From positions 1 to 64,000 of the forward strand of contig JAHCLO010000030.1 of NCBI GenBank assembly GCA_026125285.1: a stretch of DNA of 64,000 nt, given 5' to 3'. Of this stretch, positions 8,779-17,573 are shown piece by piece; position 1 is the first letter of the stretch, and every line of letters begins with the position of its first letter. Source of the stretch: Verrucomicrobiia bacterium. Lineage in GTDB: Bacteria; Verrucomicrobiota; Verrucomicrobiia; Limisphaerales; JADLHS01. Both the position numbers and the translations under genes were made by a program. The notes beneath the pieces are model-generated. The model saw only the letters and a list, made by a program, of their open reading frames with translations, did not search any database and was not told the DNA's origin.

Positions 8779-9501
8779 TCATGTTTCAGGTGTTTGCTTG
8801 AGCGTCGGTGACAATGGTTGCGGTTGCTGCAAATGCGTCAGCGCATACAACAGCACGTAAGCGATGAACAAAAAGATGGCGAACAGCACGGGGAACGCGA
8901 AGGATGTCGAATGCGCAAACGGATCCACCACCCAGTCGGTAATACCTTGAAAGAGCTTTCCGGGTCGCGCCACGACGTCCCAACTGTTCACGCGCACAAA
9001 GCGGCCCAGATACACGCCCACGCTGCTCAAACCCGCCACCACTGCAATAAACAGCCAGCCCGCCACCCGTCCGAATCTTCGCGTCATCACGGATTGCATC
9101 AGGTACAGCGACAGGAAACCCAGCACCAGTCCCGTGAGGGCGCAAATCAGGATCAACATGAGGTCCACCCAGAAATGCGGACGGAAGCGCGTGGTGAGGT
9201 GGATCAGGTCGGTGAAGATGTAGGGCGCGTTGGGGAAGAACAACAGCCACACGCCGGTTAGACCGGCAAAACGCCATTTTCGCAGTTGGTCGGTTCGTTG
9301 CAGTTCGCAAGCCAACAACGCCAGCAGCAGCGGCACCCACGCCAGGAACAGATTCCACACCAGAAAGGTGTAGCGCAAGTTTTCGGTCCAGAGTATGCGT
9401 GCCAGCACCAAGGCGACGCTCACGGCGGAGGCGAACATCAACGCCAACATCGGCGGCGCCGTTTCGCGGCGAAAGACAACACTCAATATGTTCATAAGCA
9501 T
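8779..9501 (-). CDS. DUF1361 membrane protein
   Basis: About 240 residues with six or seven transmembrane helices. The family signature is clear: NLRYTFLVWNLFLAWVPLL in the second helix pair, then WLLFFPNAPYIFTDLIHL with the conserved FFPNAPY and TDLxHL motifs. DUF1361 proteins have no assigned reaction. The ATG at 9501 was chosen because the longer frame adds a polar N-terminus unlike the family. It is the last gene of the 8.8-14.1 kb minus-strand cluster, 31 bp behind a gene of the triplicated membrane family. Confidence 0.85.
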   Translation of the reverse strand: MLMNILSVVFRRETAPPMLALMFASAVSVALVLARILWTENLRYTFLVWNLFLAWVPLLLALLACELQRTDQLRKWRFAGLTGVWLLFFPNAPYIFTDLIHLTTRFRPHFWVDLMLILICALTGLVLGFLSLYLMQSVMTRRFGRVAGWLFIAVVAGLSSVGVYLGRFVRVNSWDVVARPGKLFQGITDWVVDPFAHSTSFAFPVLFAIFLFIAYVLLYALTHLQQPQPLSPTLKQTPET

Positions 9502-9532
9502 CAACTGGCTCGACTGACTCAAAGTGTGCGGT

Positions 9533-10252
9533 TCACCCCCAGGCAAAGAACAACCGTCGCACCGCCTCAAACACCGTTTCGTAAAAACTTCCGCGAAAGT
9601 ATTCGCGCCCGATGAACCGCGTCGGTCCGGCGGGATCCCAAATGAACGGCCGCAAGATCCAGCAGATCTGGCTGCCGAGAAACAGATTCCCGGCCAGCCA
9701 GGCCAGGAGAACTTTGCGCGCGACCCCGACGCTCCGTGTCCATTGCGTCAGGAGCGGCAGGACATGGACGTTGCCCGCCACGCCGGCGCTGGCGATCAAC
9801 CCCGCCAGGGTCAGTTGCATAAACCCGTATTCCGGCGACGACAATTGCGTCGCCCCACTCAACGACGGCGTGTTCCACACGACGAACAGCGCGACCGGAC
9901 TGAGCGCGCCCAGGATGATGGACGCCGTTGCGAAGGTCAGCAGCACGATGGTGAGTGATTGCCGGAAGGTGGCGTTGAAGCCCAGCAGCGGCGCCAACAT
10001 GCCGTTCAACAAACCGTTGCCCAGCGTCGTGAGCAGAATGACGAGCGGCAGTTTGATACCCGTGTACAGCGCCTGCCACGGGTCGCGCCAGCAACCCATC
10101 ACCGCACCGTACGTGCCCGCGCCGAGCACGACGGCAGCGAGACAGCACCCGACCAGGTTCGCCGGACGTTGCGTCACCCACTGGCGCAACCGCGTCGGTT
10201 CGGCGCGGAGAAACGCCGTGGGCGTATTGGGGTTGAAGGCTGATGCTGACAT
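9533..10252 (-). CDS. Multi-pass membrane protein, paralog 3 of a local triplet
   Basis: The 239-residue product has about five to six helices. It aligns along its length with the product at 11092-11811: GAGTYGAVMGCWRDPWQALYTGIKLPLVILLTTLGNGLLNGMLAPLLG against a near-identical segment, a shared LLAWLAGNLFLGSQ, then RPFI and a C-terminal FYETVFEAVRRLF. The overall plan resembles Yip1-type membrane proteins, though I cannot confirm the family. It is probably part of one transcript with its paralogs. Confidence 0.7.
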   Translation of the reverse strand: MSASAFNPNTPTAFLRAEPTRLRQWVTQRPANLVGCCLAAVVLGAGTYGAVMGCWRDPWQALYTGIKLPLVILLTTLGNGLLNGMLAPLLGFNATFRQSLTIVLLTFATASIILGALSPVALFVVWNTPSLSGATQLSSPEYGFMQLTLAGLIASAGVAGNVHVLPLLTQWTRSVGVARKVLLAWLAGNLFLGSQICWILRPFIWDPAGPTRFIGREYFRGSFYETVFEAVRRLFFAWG

Positions 10253-10319
10253 GCCGTGAATCCGTGTCCGAGCTTTCCGGTCCGGTTGATTACCGGGTGG
10301 TGGGTCGGCAATCGCGCGA

Positions 10320-11066
10320 CTAGTCGAGGGAGGACTTCAGCGAATCGCCCCAATGGCTCAGGAAGAACTTTTTCTCCTGCGGCAGGAATGTTTCCGCCGT
10401 GCCCACGATGGGCCGCAACGCGGTGGTCATTTGCAGCACGACCAGCACGAAGATCACCACCCAGGTCATCAGTCCCGCATTGGACCGTGCCTTGGTGTGG
10501 GCGAATCCGTTTTCAAGAAACCGCAACCCGAAGACGGTCGCGATGCCCCAGAACACCAAGTGTAACGTGCCCATCCACGCCAGCGAATCGGTGGATTGCG
10601 AGAACAACCACGCCACCGGCGCAAAACCGATCAACAGCAGAGTCGTCAGGAGCAGCAATCCCGTGACCAGGCCGACGATTTCCATCAGGCGCGCCTGCGA
10701 ACCGCTCAAGCACGCGAAGATGTACAGGCTCGGCAGACAGATCAGCGTGGCGAGCAACAGTCCGCCGACGATCTTGACCGGCGCGATCCAGAGTTGCGCC
10801 CCGCTGGAAAAGGTGCCGACCACCACGCCATAGCCAGCGGCGCACAGCATCGCCACGAAGAGCATCGCGATCACAATGCGCCCCGATCCGGGCTGGCGTA
10901 AGTGATACATCACCCGCCGTGGCTGCCGCAGCACGGCCTCGGTGGCAGCGAACAGGTTTGGAATGGGTTCACGTTCCTCGGGGCTTTCCCCCAACGGAGC
11001 GCGGATCGGATAAGTCGGCGTCGGTAACTGTGGCGGAATGGGGCCGGTCGGATTCAGGTCATTCAT
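10320..11066 (-). CDS. Multi-pass membrane protein, paralog 2 of a local triplet
   Basis: The 248-residue product has a proline-rich, polar N-terminus (residues 1-45) followed by five or six helices. It is the most divergent of the three local paralogs but keeps the order of helices, a GYGVVVGTF segment in place of GAVMG, and TALRPIVGTAETFL in place of the RPFIG motif. The ATG at 11066 begins 26 bp after the upstream paralog ends; a longer frame would overlap that gene heavily. Function unknown. Confidence 0.7.
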   Translation of the reverse strand: MNDLNPTGPIPPQLPTPTYPIRAPLGESPEEREPIPNLFAATEAVLRQPRRVMYHLRQPGSGRIVIAMLFVAMLCAAGYGVVVGTFSSGAQLWIAPVKIVGGLLLATLICLPSLYIFACLSGSQARLMEIVGLVTGLLLLTTLLLIGFAPVAWLFSQSTDSLAWMGTLHLVFWGIATVFGLRFLENGFAHTKARSNAGLMTWVVIFVLVVLQMTTALRPIVGTAETFLPQEKKFFLSHWGDSLKSSLD

Positions 11067-11091
11067 GGTAGGTGGTGGTTGTGGTTCATCG

Positions 11092-11811
11092 TCAGTTGAC
11101 TCCCAGCAGTTGTTTGAGCGTGGCGAAGACGTTCTCGTAGAAATTCCCCTGCAAGGCCGTGTCGCGCAGAAACACCACCGGCAGATGCGGCGCCCCAATG
11201 AACGGCCGCGCGATCCAGGTCAGTTGGCTGCCGAGAAAGAGGTTGCCCGCGAGCCACGCCAACAGCACGCGGCGAGCGACGGCCTTGCTGCCGCCCAGTT
11301 CGGCCAGCAGTTGATACAACCGCACCGTGCCAGCGATGCCCGCAAAGGCGATGACAGCGACGTGCAGCAGTTTGATGAAACCGTAGGTCAGCGTGGATTT
11401 CACGTCCGGCGTCATCGCGGGCGCGTTCCAAATCACGAAGGCCGCCAGCGGACTGAACGCGCCGAGAATCGCCGCGGTAATGGTGAAGCTCATCAGGATC
11501 GCGAGGAGTGACTGGCGGAAACTGAGGTTCAATCCCAGCAACGGCGCGAGCATGGCATTGAGCAGCGCATTGCCAAGCGCGGTCAGCAGGATGATGAGCG
11601 GGAATTTGAGAGCGACATAGAACCCCTGCAACGGCTCGCGCCACCAGCCCATGGCGGCGCCATAAAGTCCCGCGCCCAGGAAGATGACCGCCACATTGAA
11701 AACGATCGAACGGGAATGGCCGGGTTGCGTCCAGAGGCGGAGTTTGTCCGCCTGCCCTTGCAGGAGGGTGCGCAAGTCGAGCCGCCCCGGGGTGGCGCTG
11801 GAAGAGTTCAT
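11092..11811 (-). CDS. Multi-pass membrane protein, paralog 1 of a local triplet
   Basis: About 239 residues from the ATG at 11811 (a GTG nine bases upstream is an alternative). The protein has a polar 35-residue head, then helices with FLGAGLYGAAMGWWREPLQGFYVALKFPL, LGNALLNAMLAPLLGL, LLAWLAGNLFLGSQLTW and RPFIG. It is closely related to the protein at 9533-10252. It starts about 10 bp after the upstream membrane gene, which suggests co-translation. Likely an integral inner-membrane protein working with its two paralogs, perhaps as a hetero-oligomer (inference). Confidence 0.7.
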   Translation of the reverse strand: MNSSSATPGRLDLRTLLQGQADKLRLWTQPGHSRSIVFNVAVIFLGAGLYGAAMGWWREPLQGFYVALKFPLIILLTALGNALLNAMLAPLLGLNLSFRQSLLAILMSFTITAAILGAFSPLAAFVIWNAPAMTPDVKSTLTYGFIKLLHVAVIAFAGIAGTVRLYQLLAELGGSKAVARRVLLAWLAGNLFLGSQLTWIARPFIGAPHLPVVFLRDTALQGNFYENVFATLKQLLGVN

Positions 11812-11820
11812 TCGATGCAC

Positions 11821-12519
11821 TCATTCGACACTCAACGGGTTGGTTCGTTCAACCGCCCGCCGGCCAAGTTGGACCACCGGGGCGGCCATGAGCAGCAACG
11901 CGATGCAAAACAGCGGCCAGTTGAATTGCCCAGGCAGCACGTTGCGGACGATGTCCACCCCTTGATCCGCAACGCGGAGGGCATCGGCCATAAAGACGTA
12001 GAGCGCGAGCACGATGCCGAGAAAGTTCAAACCCCATGCGCGCCACTCCGACAACGGAGGCCGCGCGCACGCCTCGAACTGGCTGGCCAGCGTGCCCCAG
12101 ACAATCATGAGCAGCGCGATCAACATTGGCGAAAGCACCGGTCCCCACCAAGGCAACGGCAGCAAAAAGAGAATGTCCCAATCCAGAAGTGAGTTCGGCC
12201 AGCCGCACATGAGTTTCAGAAACACGTAATAGAAAATGTCCCAGACCCCGAACGACACCGCCATGTAACCGATGCGAGCGCGCCAGGTTCGCCCGGCCAG
12301 CACGCCGATGGCGAAGTGCATGATGAGGGTGGCTAGTTCACGCGCGAGTTCCACCGGACCGAGCGCGCCGATGAGCGGCAGCGGTTCGGGTTGGTGCGGC
12401 TCGATGCGATCCACCATCGTGCGGATGTAAAACACAACGGCGGATTCGACCCAGGCCATGGCAACCGCGAAGACCACCACCGTCCACCAGGTCAGGCGAG
12501 TTGATCGTTCTGTTTTCAT
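11821..12519 (-). CDS. Multi-pass membrane protein, unknown function
   Basis: The 232-residue product has about six transmembrane helices (for example 12-31, 56-75, 83-101, 113-140). GVWDIFYYVFLK and CGWPNSLLDWDILFLLPLPWWGPV are recognisable loop-helix segments that recur in uncharacterised bacterial membrane proteins. Its ATG overlaps the stop of the radical SAM gene (ATGA at 12516-12519), so the two are probably translated together. No catalytic motif is seen. Confidence 0.7.
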   Translation of the reverse strand: MKTERSTRLTWWTVVVFAVAMAWVESAVVFYIRTMVDRIEPHQPEPLPLIGALGPVELARELATLIMHFAIGVLAGRTWRARIGYMAVSFGVWDIFYYVFLKLMCGWPNSLLDWDILFLLPLPWWGPVLSPMLIALLMIVWGTLASQFEACARPPLSEWRAWGLNFLGIVLALYVFMADALRVADQGVDIVRNVLPGQFNWPLFCIALLLMAAPVVQLGRRAVERTNPLSVE

Positions 12520-14099
12520 ACGCCGGCAGGAAACGGAGTTGAAGAGGGGTTAACGCAAGTTCGATTCGCGGCGGCCACAGTCTTCGCTTCGAGCCGCTGG
12601 CGGAAGGCGAGATGCCGTAATCGTGTCACCTCGACCAGTGGTCGCCAGACCGCATGTACGAGGCGGTGCTTGATCAGGAAGCGCCAGAGACGATTCGAGC
12701 GTTTGTAAAGATAGCAACCCGCGAAATAGGTCGGCAGCGCCGCATGTGAGGCTGGCCGTCTCCGCCAGATCGAAGCGTGCGAGAACAGCCGGCGATACAA
12801 CCAGTCGTAGCCGAGCAACAGTTCTTCCGGTGTGAGATGTTTCGGGCGGAAAACGACGTGCGCGGTGTCGTATTTCTCCCAATCGCGATGCAGCAGACGG
12901 CCTTCGGCTTCCATCTGCCGAAACAAAGGCGTGCCGGGATACGGCGTGAGAATGTGAAAAGTGGCGCACTCCATCCGGTTCGCTTCGATCCATTGCGCCA
13001 GCGTCGTGAAGGTGTCCTTCCGGTCGCCATCGAAGCCCACCACGAAACTTCCATTCACCTGAATGCCGTGCTCGTGAAACAGGCGGACGCGACGTGCGTA
13101 ATCTTCCGCGCGCGGCGTGCGTTTTCGCGCGTCCACCAGATTCTGATCGGTGAGCGATTCAAAGCCGATGAACACGCCAGTGCAACCGGCCAAAGCCATT
13201 TCACGGACGAGAGAAGGTTCGTCTGTCACGTCCAGCGTCACCGCCGCGCTCCAGATTTTTCCCAGCGGACGCAACGCGCGGCACAGGGCGCGCAGATAAT
13301 CGCGCTTCGAGCCGAGGTTGTTGTCAATGAACACGGCGTAAGGCTGGCCGTTGTCCGCAAACTGGCGGCGAATGTCCTCCGGTTCGCGCACCCGATACGG
13401 CATGCGCAGCCCATCGGTCGCCAGGTAGCAGAAACCACAGCGATTGTGGCAACCACGCGTGGCGATCAAGCTCGTGGTCGTGAGAAAGCTGGCACGCGGC
13501 ACCAAGTCCCGGCGTGGCGGCGGGTCCAACTCGTAGGGCCGCTCGTAAGAAGCATCATAGCGCGGTTTCAATTCACCGCGTTCGACATCGTGGAGCATCT
13601 GCAGCCAAAGCTGGACGCCATCGCCCACGGCCATTGCATCGGCGTGGGGCGCGACTTCTTCCGGACATGACCAAGTGTGCAGGCCACCGAGAATTACCTT
13701 GCTGCCATGCGTGCGAAACCACCGCGCCAGTTCGTAAGCGCGCTTGGCGAAGGTAAGATGCACCGTGATGCCCACGACTTCTGGGACGGGATCCGTTGGC
13801 GGCGGTCCCTGCAAGAGATTCTCATCCCAATAGCTCACCAGCCAATGATCCGGTGTCGCAGCGGCCAGAGAAGTCAACGCCAAGGTCGGTGTCAAAACGT
13901 GTTTGCCGAAACTGCCGTGGGGTGACTTTGCATAAAACGGATTGATCAAGAGCGCCGTTCGTGGCTGCGGTTTGCAGTCCAGCTTCGCCGATGGCAACGG
14001 CGGCGGACTCGACATTTCGCGCGGCAACCAAAGCGGTTTGCGCGGCTGATAGAAAGGATCGTCAGGCACGGCCTCAAACCATTTGGCGAGCAAGTTCAT
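12516..14099 (-). CDS. B12-binding radical SAM protein with DUF4070-like C-terminus
   Basis: The 527-residue enzyme has a cobalamin-binding Rossmann domain at about 45-190 (TPTLALTSLAAATP, WDENLLQGPPP, VILGGLHTWSCPEEVAPHADAMAVGDGV) and a radical SAM barrel from about 205. The cluster cysteines are Cys217, Cys221 and Cys224 (RGCHNRCGFC). The region from about 405 (HLTPEELLLGYDWLYRRLFS) resembles DUF4070, found in the HpnJ/HpnP-type group that acts on lipids. It likely carries out a SAM-dependent methylation or carbon-carbon rearrangement; substrate unknown. A strong ribosome site, AAGGAG, precedes the ATG. It heads the membrane-protein operon, which suggests a membrane-embedded substrate (inference). 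Confidence 0.85.
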   Translation of the reverse strand: MNLLAKWFEAVPDDPFYQPRKPLWLPREMSSPPPLPSAKLDCKPQPRTALLINPFYAKSPHGSFGKHVLTPTLALTSLAAATPDHWLVSYWDENLLQGPPPTDPVPEVVGITVHLTFAKRAYELARWFRTHGSKVILGGLHTWSCPEEVAPHADAMAVGDGVQLWLQMLHDVERGELKPRYDASYERPYELDPPPRRDLVPRASFLTTTSLIATRGCHNRCGFCYLATDGLRMPYRVREPEDIRRQFADNGQPYAVFIDNNLGSKRDYLRALCRALRPLGKIWSAAVTLDVTDEPSLVREMALAGCTGVFIGFESLTDQNLVDARKRTPRAEDYARRVRLFHEHGIQVNGSFVVGFDGDRKDTFTTLAQWIEANRMECATFHILTPYPGTPLFRQMEAEGRLLHRDWEKYDTAHVVFRPKHLTPEELLLGYDWLYRRLFSHASIWRRRPASHAALPTYFAGCYLYKRSNRLWRFLIKHRLVHAVWRPLVEVTRLRHLAFRQRLEAKTVAAANRTCVNPSSTPFPAGV

Positions 14100-14132
14100 G
14101 ATTCTCCTTGGCTTGACAGGCTCATATTGGAG

Positions 14133-15623
14133 TCATTTTTGGTCCCGCGCGTACCAGTCAATATTCCGCGTCAGCCAGATGACGGCCGCGAGCACGGCGA
14201 ACAATCCGCCCGTACCCAGCAACAGCGCGTAATCTTGCGACTGCAGGGCCACGTAAAGGAATCCGAAGATCCCGACCAGCAGCGCCGCGACAATGAAGGT
14301 CCGCGAGCCGCTCTTGAGCATTCTCACGCTGTGGAAGCAGATCAGCGCGGTCGTCGCTCCGGCGGCGACCAGGTATGCGAAACCGAACGGGATGACTTCG
14401 GAGAGCGACAACAAGCTCAGGAAGAACAGGCAGAGCGCCGCGCCCACGATGGCGTATTGGAACGGATGGATCCGCAATCCCGCCAGCATCTCGAACAAGA
14501 AGAACGCCGCGAAGATGAGCACAATGAAGAGCGTGCCGTATTTGATCGCCCGTTCCGTGTTGCGATAGGCGTCAATGCCCGAGAGCAGGTTTACGCCGAA
14601 GAATGAAGATTCGACGGAACTCGGAGTCAATGACGGTTGGGAAGTCTGGCTGGTCCATTGCTGCGGGAAATCGCGTCCATAGTAGGAGACCTGCCACGTG
14701 GCCTCGAAACCCTCCCGCGTGACTTTGCGCTCCGCCGGCAGGAACGAGCCAAAGAAGCTTGGGTCCGGCCACGACGACGTCAGCTTGACCGTGCTCTGTG
14801 ATCCCAGCGGGGCGAAGCTCAGTCCGCCGCTGCCGTTGAGCGAGAGTTCGAGTCGGAACGGAATTGCCGCGTCGCTTTCGCGCAAACTGCCGACGCGGGC
14901 AAACGCACCCGATAGGATCCCTGACGAGAAACCTCCCAGTTTGCCACCGGGCAGCAAGGGGTAAGTTCTCTCACCCCACTTGAAGTTCAACGTCTCCTTG
15001 ACCCCGCGCAGATCGGGGATCGCGAAGGCAATCGTCGCGTCCTCCCAGGCAACGTCCTTTTCTTCGATGCGCAAGCTGCTGAAATCAGGCTGGGCGAATT
15101 CCCCGGTAAACTCGAGCTTCGTGCTGTAAACCACGGCGTCGTAAATCCCGCGCCGCAACTCCATGGGCTTGAGGTCGCCCGCGATCGCAAGATTGGTCGG
15201 CAGGAAATAAGCATTGGCCAAGGCCATTTCCACAACCTCGATGCGTTCAGTTTTACCCCCGGCTACGGGCTGCTCCTTCCACGACTTGACCGCGTGGCGG
15301 TAAGGGACAATGAGGACCGGGCCAACGAGCTTTTGCTCGCGGCCCCAACTCGACGTGATGTTCGCCACGGCTTCGTTGCGCCGCCCGAGCCTTTCCTGCA
15401 GGACCGACCGCACCATGGTGAGCGGAATCAGCAGCAGCAGGATGAGCACGGCCATGCCCGCCATTTTGAATAGGGTCGCACTGCGTTTCAGGAAGGACAG
15501 GATGAAGCCAAGGGGGGATCCGGATTCAACTGGCTTGCTGGTCGGTGAGGTGGTGGAGTGATCGGATTTCGGAGTTCCAGTCAACCGCGGAACGGTTGAA
15601 TTGCTTGCATCTTGAGTGTTCAT
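14133..15623 (-). CDS. creD: CreD/Cet-like inner membrane protein
   Basis: The 496-residue protein has a polar N-terminal tail, one helix at about 52-72, a large periplasmic region (about 80-350) and six C-terminal helices. Family signatures include the start of the periplasmic part (VRSVLQERLGRRNEAVANITSSWGREQKLVGPVLIVPY) and the helical end with GVNLLSGIDAYRNTERAIKYGTLFI. CreD proteins are linked to envelope integrity and beta-lactam or colicin tolerance, without a known reaction. No creBC two-component system is next to it here. The ATG at 15623 was preferred over an upstream start that lacks family-like sequence. Confidence 0.88.
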   Translation of the reverse strand: MNTQDASNSTVPRLTGTPKSDHSTTSPTSKPVESGSPLGFILSFLKRSATLFKMAGMAVLILLLLIPLTMVRSVLQERLGRRNEAVANITSSWGREQKLVGPVLIVPYRHAVKSWKEQPVAGGKTERIEVVEMALANAYFLPTNLAIAGDLKPMELRRGIYDAVVYSTKLEFTGEFAQPDFSSLRIEEKDVAWEDATIAFAIPDLRGVKETLNFKWGERTYPLLPGGKLGGFSSGILSGAFARVGSLRESDAAIPFRLELSLNGSGGLSFAPLGSQSTVKLTSSWPDPSFFGSFLPAERKVTREGFEATWQVSYYGRDFPQQWTSQTSQPSLTPSSVESSFFGVNLLSGIDAYRNTERAIKYGTLFIVLIFAAFFLFEMLAGLRIHPFQYAIVGAALCLFFLSLLSLSEVIPFGFAYLVAAGATTALICFHSVRMLKSGSRTFIVAALLVGIFGFLYVALQSQDYALLLGTGGLFAVLAAVIWLTRNIDWYARDQK

Positions 15624-15660
15624 GGCTTTGCTTTCGGAGGTTGTCTGTTCAAGGCGTTCT

Positions 15661-16545
15661 TCAAGCAGGGTGGAGTTGAAACAAATCGGGCGGTTGCGAA
15701 GCCACGCGGCTGATCGTGAATTTCCGAATCTGTCGCTCCACTTCGTCAATCACCGTATCCGGCGTGGAGGTGCCGGCGGTCAATCCAACTACATCGGCGT
15801 TCTGAAGCCATTCCGGGCGGAGGTCCGCCACCGTTTGCACGTGATGTACGCGCGTGCAATGGCGACCGCATGTCGCCACCAACTCACGGGTGTTATTGCT
15901 CTGCGCGCCGCCGATGACAATGACCACGTCCACGCGCTGGGCAAGTTCCACCGCGGCGTGCTGGCGTTGTTTGGTCGGCTGGCAAATGGTGTCAACCAAG
16001 CGGACTTCGGAATCTGGAAAGCGGGCGCGGATCAAACCGACCAGATGGCGCACGCGCTCGATGGGTTGCGTGGTTTGGGCCGCGATGCCAAAACGCGTCC
16101 GTTCCTTGAGTTGCGCCACGTCCGCATCGTCCAGCACCACGTCGAACTCGGCCAGGTCTTCCGTCAGGCCGCGCACTTCCACGTGGTCGCGTTTGCCAAT
16201 GATGACCGGGTGGAAGCCCTCGCGCACCAGTTTCGCCACGGCCTGATGCGCGACGCGAACAAGCGGGCACGTGGCTTCGAGCACATTCAACCCGCGATCG
16301 CGCACGGCGTTCATGCGGCGCGCTGAAGCGCCGTGCGCCGTGATCATCACGGTCTGGGTCGCCACCTCCCCGGCGTCGTTTTGAATCTGAACACCCCTGG
16401 CACGGAGGTCGGCGAGGACGGTTTCGTTGTGGACCAGATCACCCAGAATGGTAAGCGGTTCGCGTTGCGCGGTCTTGCGAGCCAGAGCGATGGCATCGCG
16501 CACGCCAAAGCACATGCCCAAATGTTCAGCGCGGAGGATTTTCAT
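15661..16545 (-). CDS. ispH: 4-hydroxy-3-methylbut-2-enyl diphosphate reductase (copy 1)
   Basis: The 294-residue enzyme makes IPP and DMAPP from HMBPP, the last step of the MEP isoprenoid pathway. The three iron-sulfur ligands are present: Cys12 (GMCFGVRDA), Cys93 (EATCPLV) and Cys188 (VDTICQPT). IGGAQSNNTRELV and AGTSTPDTVIDEV match the conserved substrate-pocket segments. Length is close to the usual 290-330. A 17-bp palindrome lies 6 bp upstream of the ATG, so expression is probably controlled by a dedicated repressor. A second, longer IspH is encoded at 26639-27865. Confidence 0.92.
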   Translation of the reverse strand: MKILRAEHLGMCFGVRDAIALARKTAQREPLTILGDLVHNETVLADLRARGVQIQNDAGEVATQTVMITAHGASARRMNAVRDRGLNVLEATCPLVRVAHQAVAKLVREGFHPVIIGKRDHVEVRGLTEDLAEFDVVLDDADVAQLKERTRFGIAAQTTQPIERVRHLVGLIRARFPDSEVRLVDTICQPTKQRQHAAVELAQRVDVVIVIGGAQSNNTRELVATCGRHCTRVHHVQTVADLRPEWLQNADVVGLTAGTSTPDTVIDEVERQIRKFTISRVASQPPDLFQLHPA

Positions 16546-16550
16546 ATTGA

Positions 16551-16567
16551 GCTTTGTATCACAAAGT
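16551..16567 (-). promoter_or_regulatory. Operator-like palindrome before ispH
   Basis: On the coding strand the sequence is ACTTTGTGATACAAAGC: arms CTTTGT and ACAAAG around a 3-base centre. It ends 5 bases before the ispH start codon. The same design occurs at 17574-17590 in front of the membrane protein/regulator pair. A wHTH repressor bound here would block initiation; the neighbouring regulator at 16606-16914 is the obvious candidate. Confidence 0.6.
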
Positions 16568-16605
16568 AAATGACCATGCGGCTTGAGGTTTGTTCAAAGG
16601 ACTTT

Positions 16606-16914
16606 TCACTCAGGTTTGATTTGCCGGACGATTTGCTCCAGCAGGTTGATGTGGTCGGCAAACGCCTTGCGGCCCGCGGCGGTAAGCGAGCAGGTGGTGA
16701 GCGGACGGTTGTTCTGGTAGGACTTGGCCACGGAGACGTAACCCGCTTCCTGCAACGTGCGGATGTGCGTGGTGAGATTGCCGTCGGTCATCCCGAGCGC
16801 GTCGCGCAACTCGGTGAAGGAAAGTTCCGGCGTGGCGGCGAGCATGGACATGATCGCCAGCCGCCCTTTCTCGTGGATCACACGGTCGAGCTGGAGGAAA
16901 GGTTCGGGATTCAC
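16606..16914 (-). CDS. Winged-helix transcriptional regulator
   Basis: The 102-residue protein is a single winged-helix domain: LDRVIHEKGRLAIMSMLAA, ELSFTELRDALGMTDGNLTTHIRTLQEAGYVSVAKSYQNNRPLTTCSLTAAGRKAFADHI. This matches the small ArsR/MarR-like group of one-domain regulators (HTH_27/HTH_34 type). The GTG start overlaps the stop of the upstream membrane gene (GTGA at 16911-16914), which ties the two together. It probably represses its own operon through the palindrome at 17574-17590 and perhaps ispH through the site at 16551-16567. No metal- or ligand-binding motif is visible. Confidence 0.85.
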   Translation of the reverse strand: MNPEPFLQLDRVIHEKGRLAIMSMLAATPELSFTELRDALGMTDGNLTTHIRTLQEAGYVSVAKSYQNNRPLTTCSLTAAGRKAFADHINLLEQIVRQIKPE

Positions 16915-17567
16915 GCCACATTCTTTCCCTGCTTGGTCAGATGGAGATAGACCCCGTAGGCCAGATGGGGCACGCCGAAGTAAAGCCCCATCAGCGCATG
17001 ACTCCACCACGCGGGACATTCCACCTGGTCGGCAATGGCGATGCCGAGGAAGATGGCTACGCCGCCTAGAACATTGAGCCAACCCAGCCAACGCAAACCA
17101 CGGGGCGTGAAGAAACCCGCCGCATGCAAAGCACAACCGTAGAGCACTGCCCAGGCGGCGGGCAGCCAGATCAAGTTGTCCAACTCGGTGCTCCCGGTGG
17201 GCGGATCGGCAGGACCGGGCTTCGCAAACACCACCAGCACACAGATTCCGATCACCAGACCGGCAACGAGCGCGGGCAGCATCGCTTGCGCGACGCGGCG
17301 GGTTGGGGGCGACCAGAACGGCTCGGCGTCTTTCAAAGCTTGCTGACGCGTGAGCAGGAGCGCCCCAATCAGCGTGACCGCGGCCACCCCGAACCACATC
17401 AGGACAAATCCCGTGGCGGATTGCACAACCCCTCCGAAACCTGCCGCCGTTGTGCCCACGAGACCGGCGAAGATCATGATGGGCGCCAGGGCGCGGCGAT
17501 AGACCGCCGAACGTTCCATCAAAGTGCGAATGACCTGAAGATGTTCTGCCGCCGCCTGCTCATTCAT
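16911..17567 (-). CDS. Membrane protein paired with wHTH regulator
   Basis: The 218-residue product has a short cytoplasmic head (MNEQAAAEHLQVIRTLMERSAVYRRA) and six transmembrane helices. This architecture is often encoded just before a one-domain winged-helix regulator in Bacteroidetes and Verrucomicrobia, but its job is unknown. It could sense a membrane state or sequester the regulator (inference). The ATG at 17567 is supported by a 17-bp operator-like palindrome ending 6 bases upstream. The longer frame upstream is not protein-like. Confidence 0.7.
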   Translation of the reverse strand: MNEQAAAEHLQVIRTLMERSAVYRRALAPIMIFAGLVGTTAAGFGGVVQSATGFVLMWFGVAAVTLIGALLLTRQQALKDAEPFWSPPTRRVAQAMLPALVAGLVIGICVLVVFAKPGPADPPTGSTELDNLIWLPAAWAVLYGCALHAAGFFTPRGLRWLGWLNVLGGVAIFLGIAIADQVECPAWWSHALMGLYFGVPHLAYGVYLHLTKQGKNVA

Positions 17568-17573
17568 GCGGAT

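Noticed and set aside
16551..16567. The ispH palindrome read as a transcription terminator for the upstream regulator gene
   Set aside because: The 6-bp AT-rich stem is too weak, no T-run follows, and the same design recurs before another start codon, which fits an operator better.
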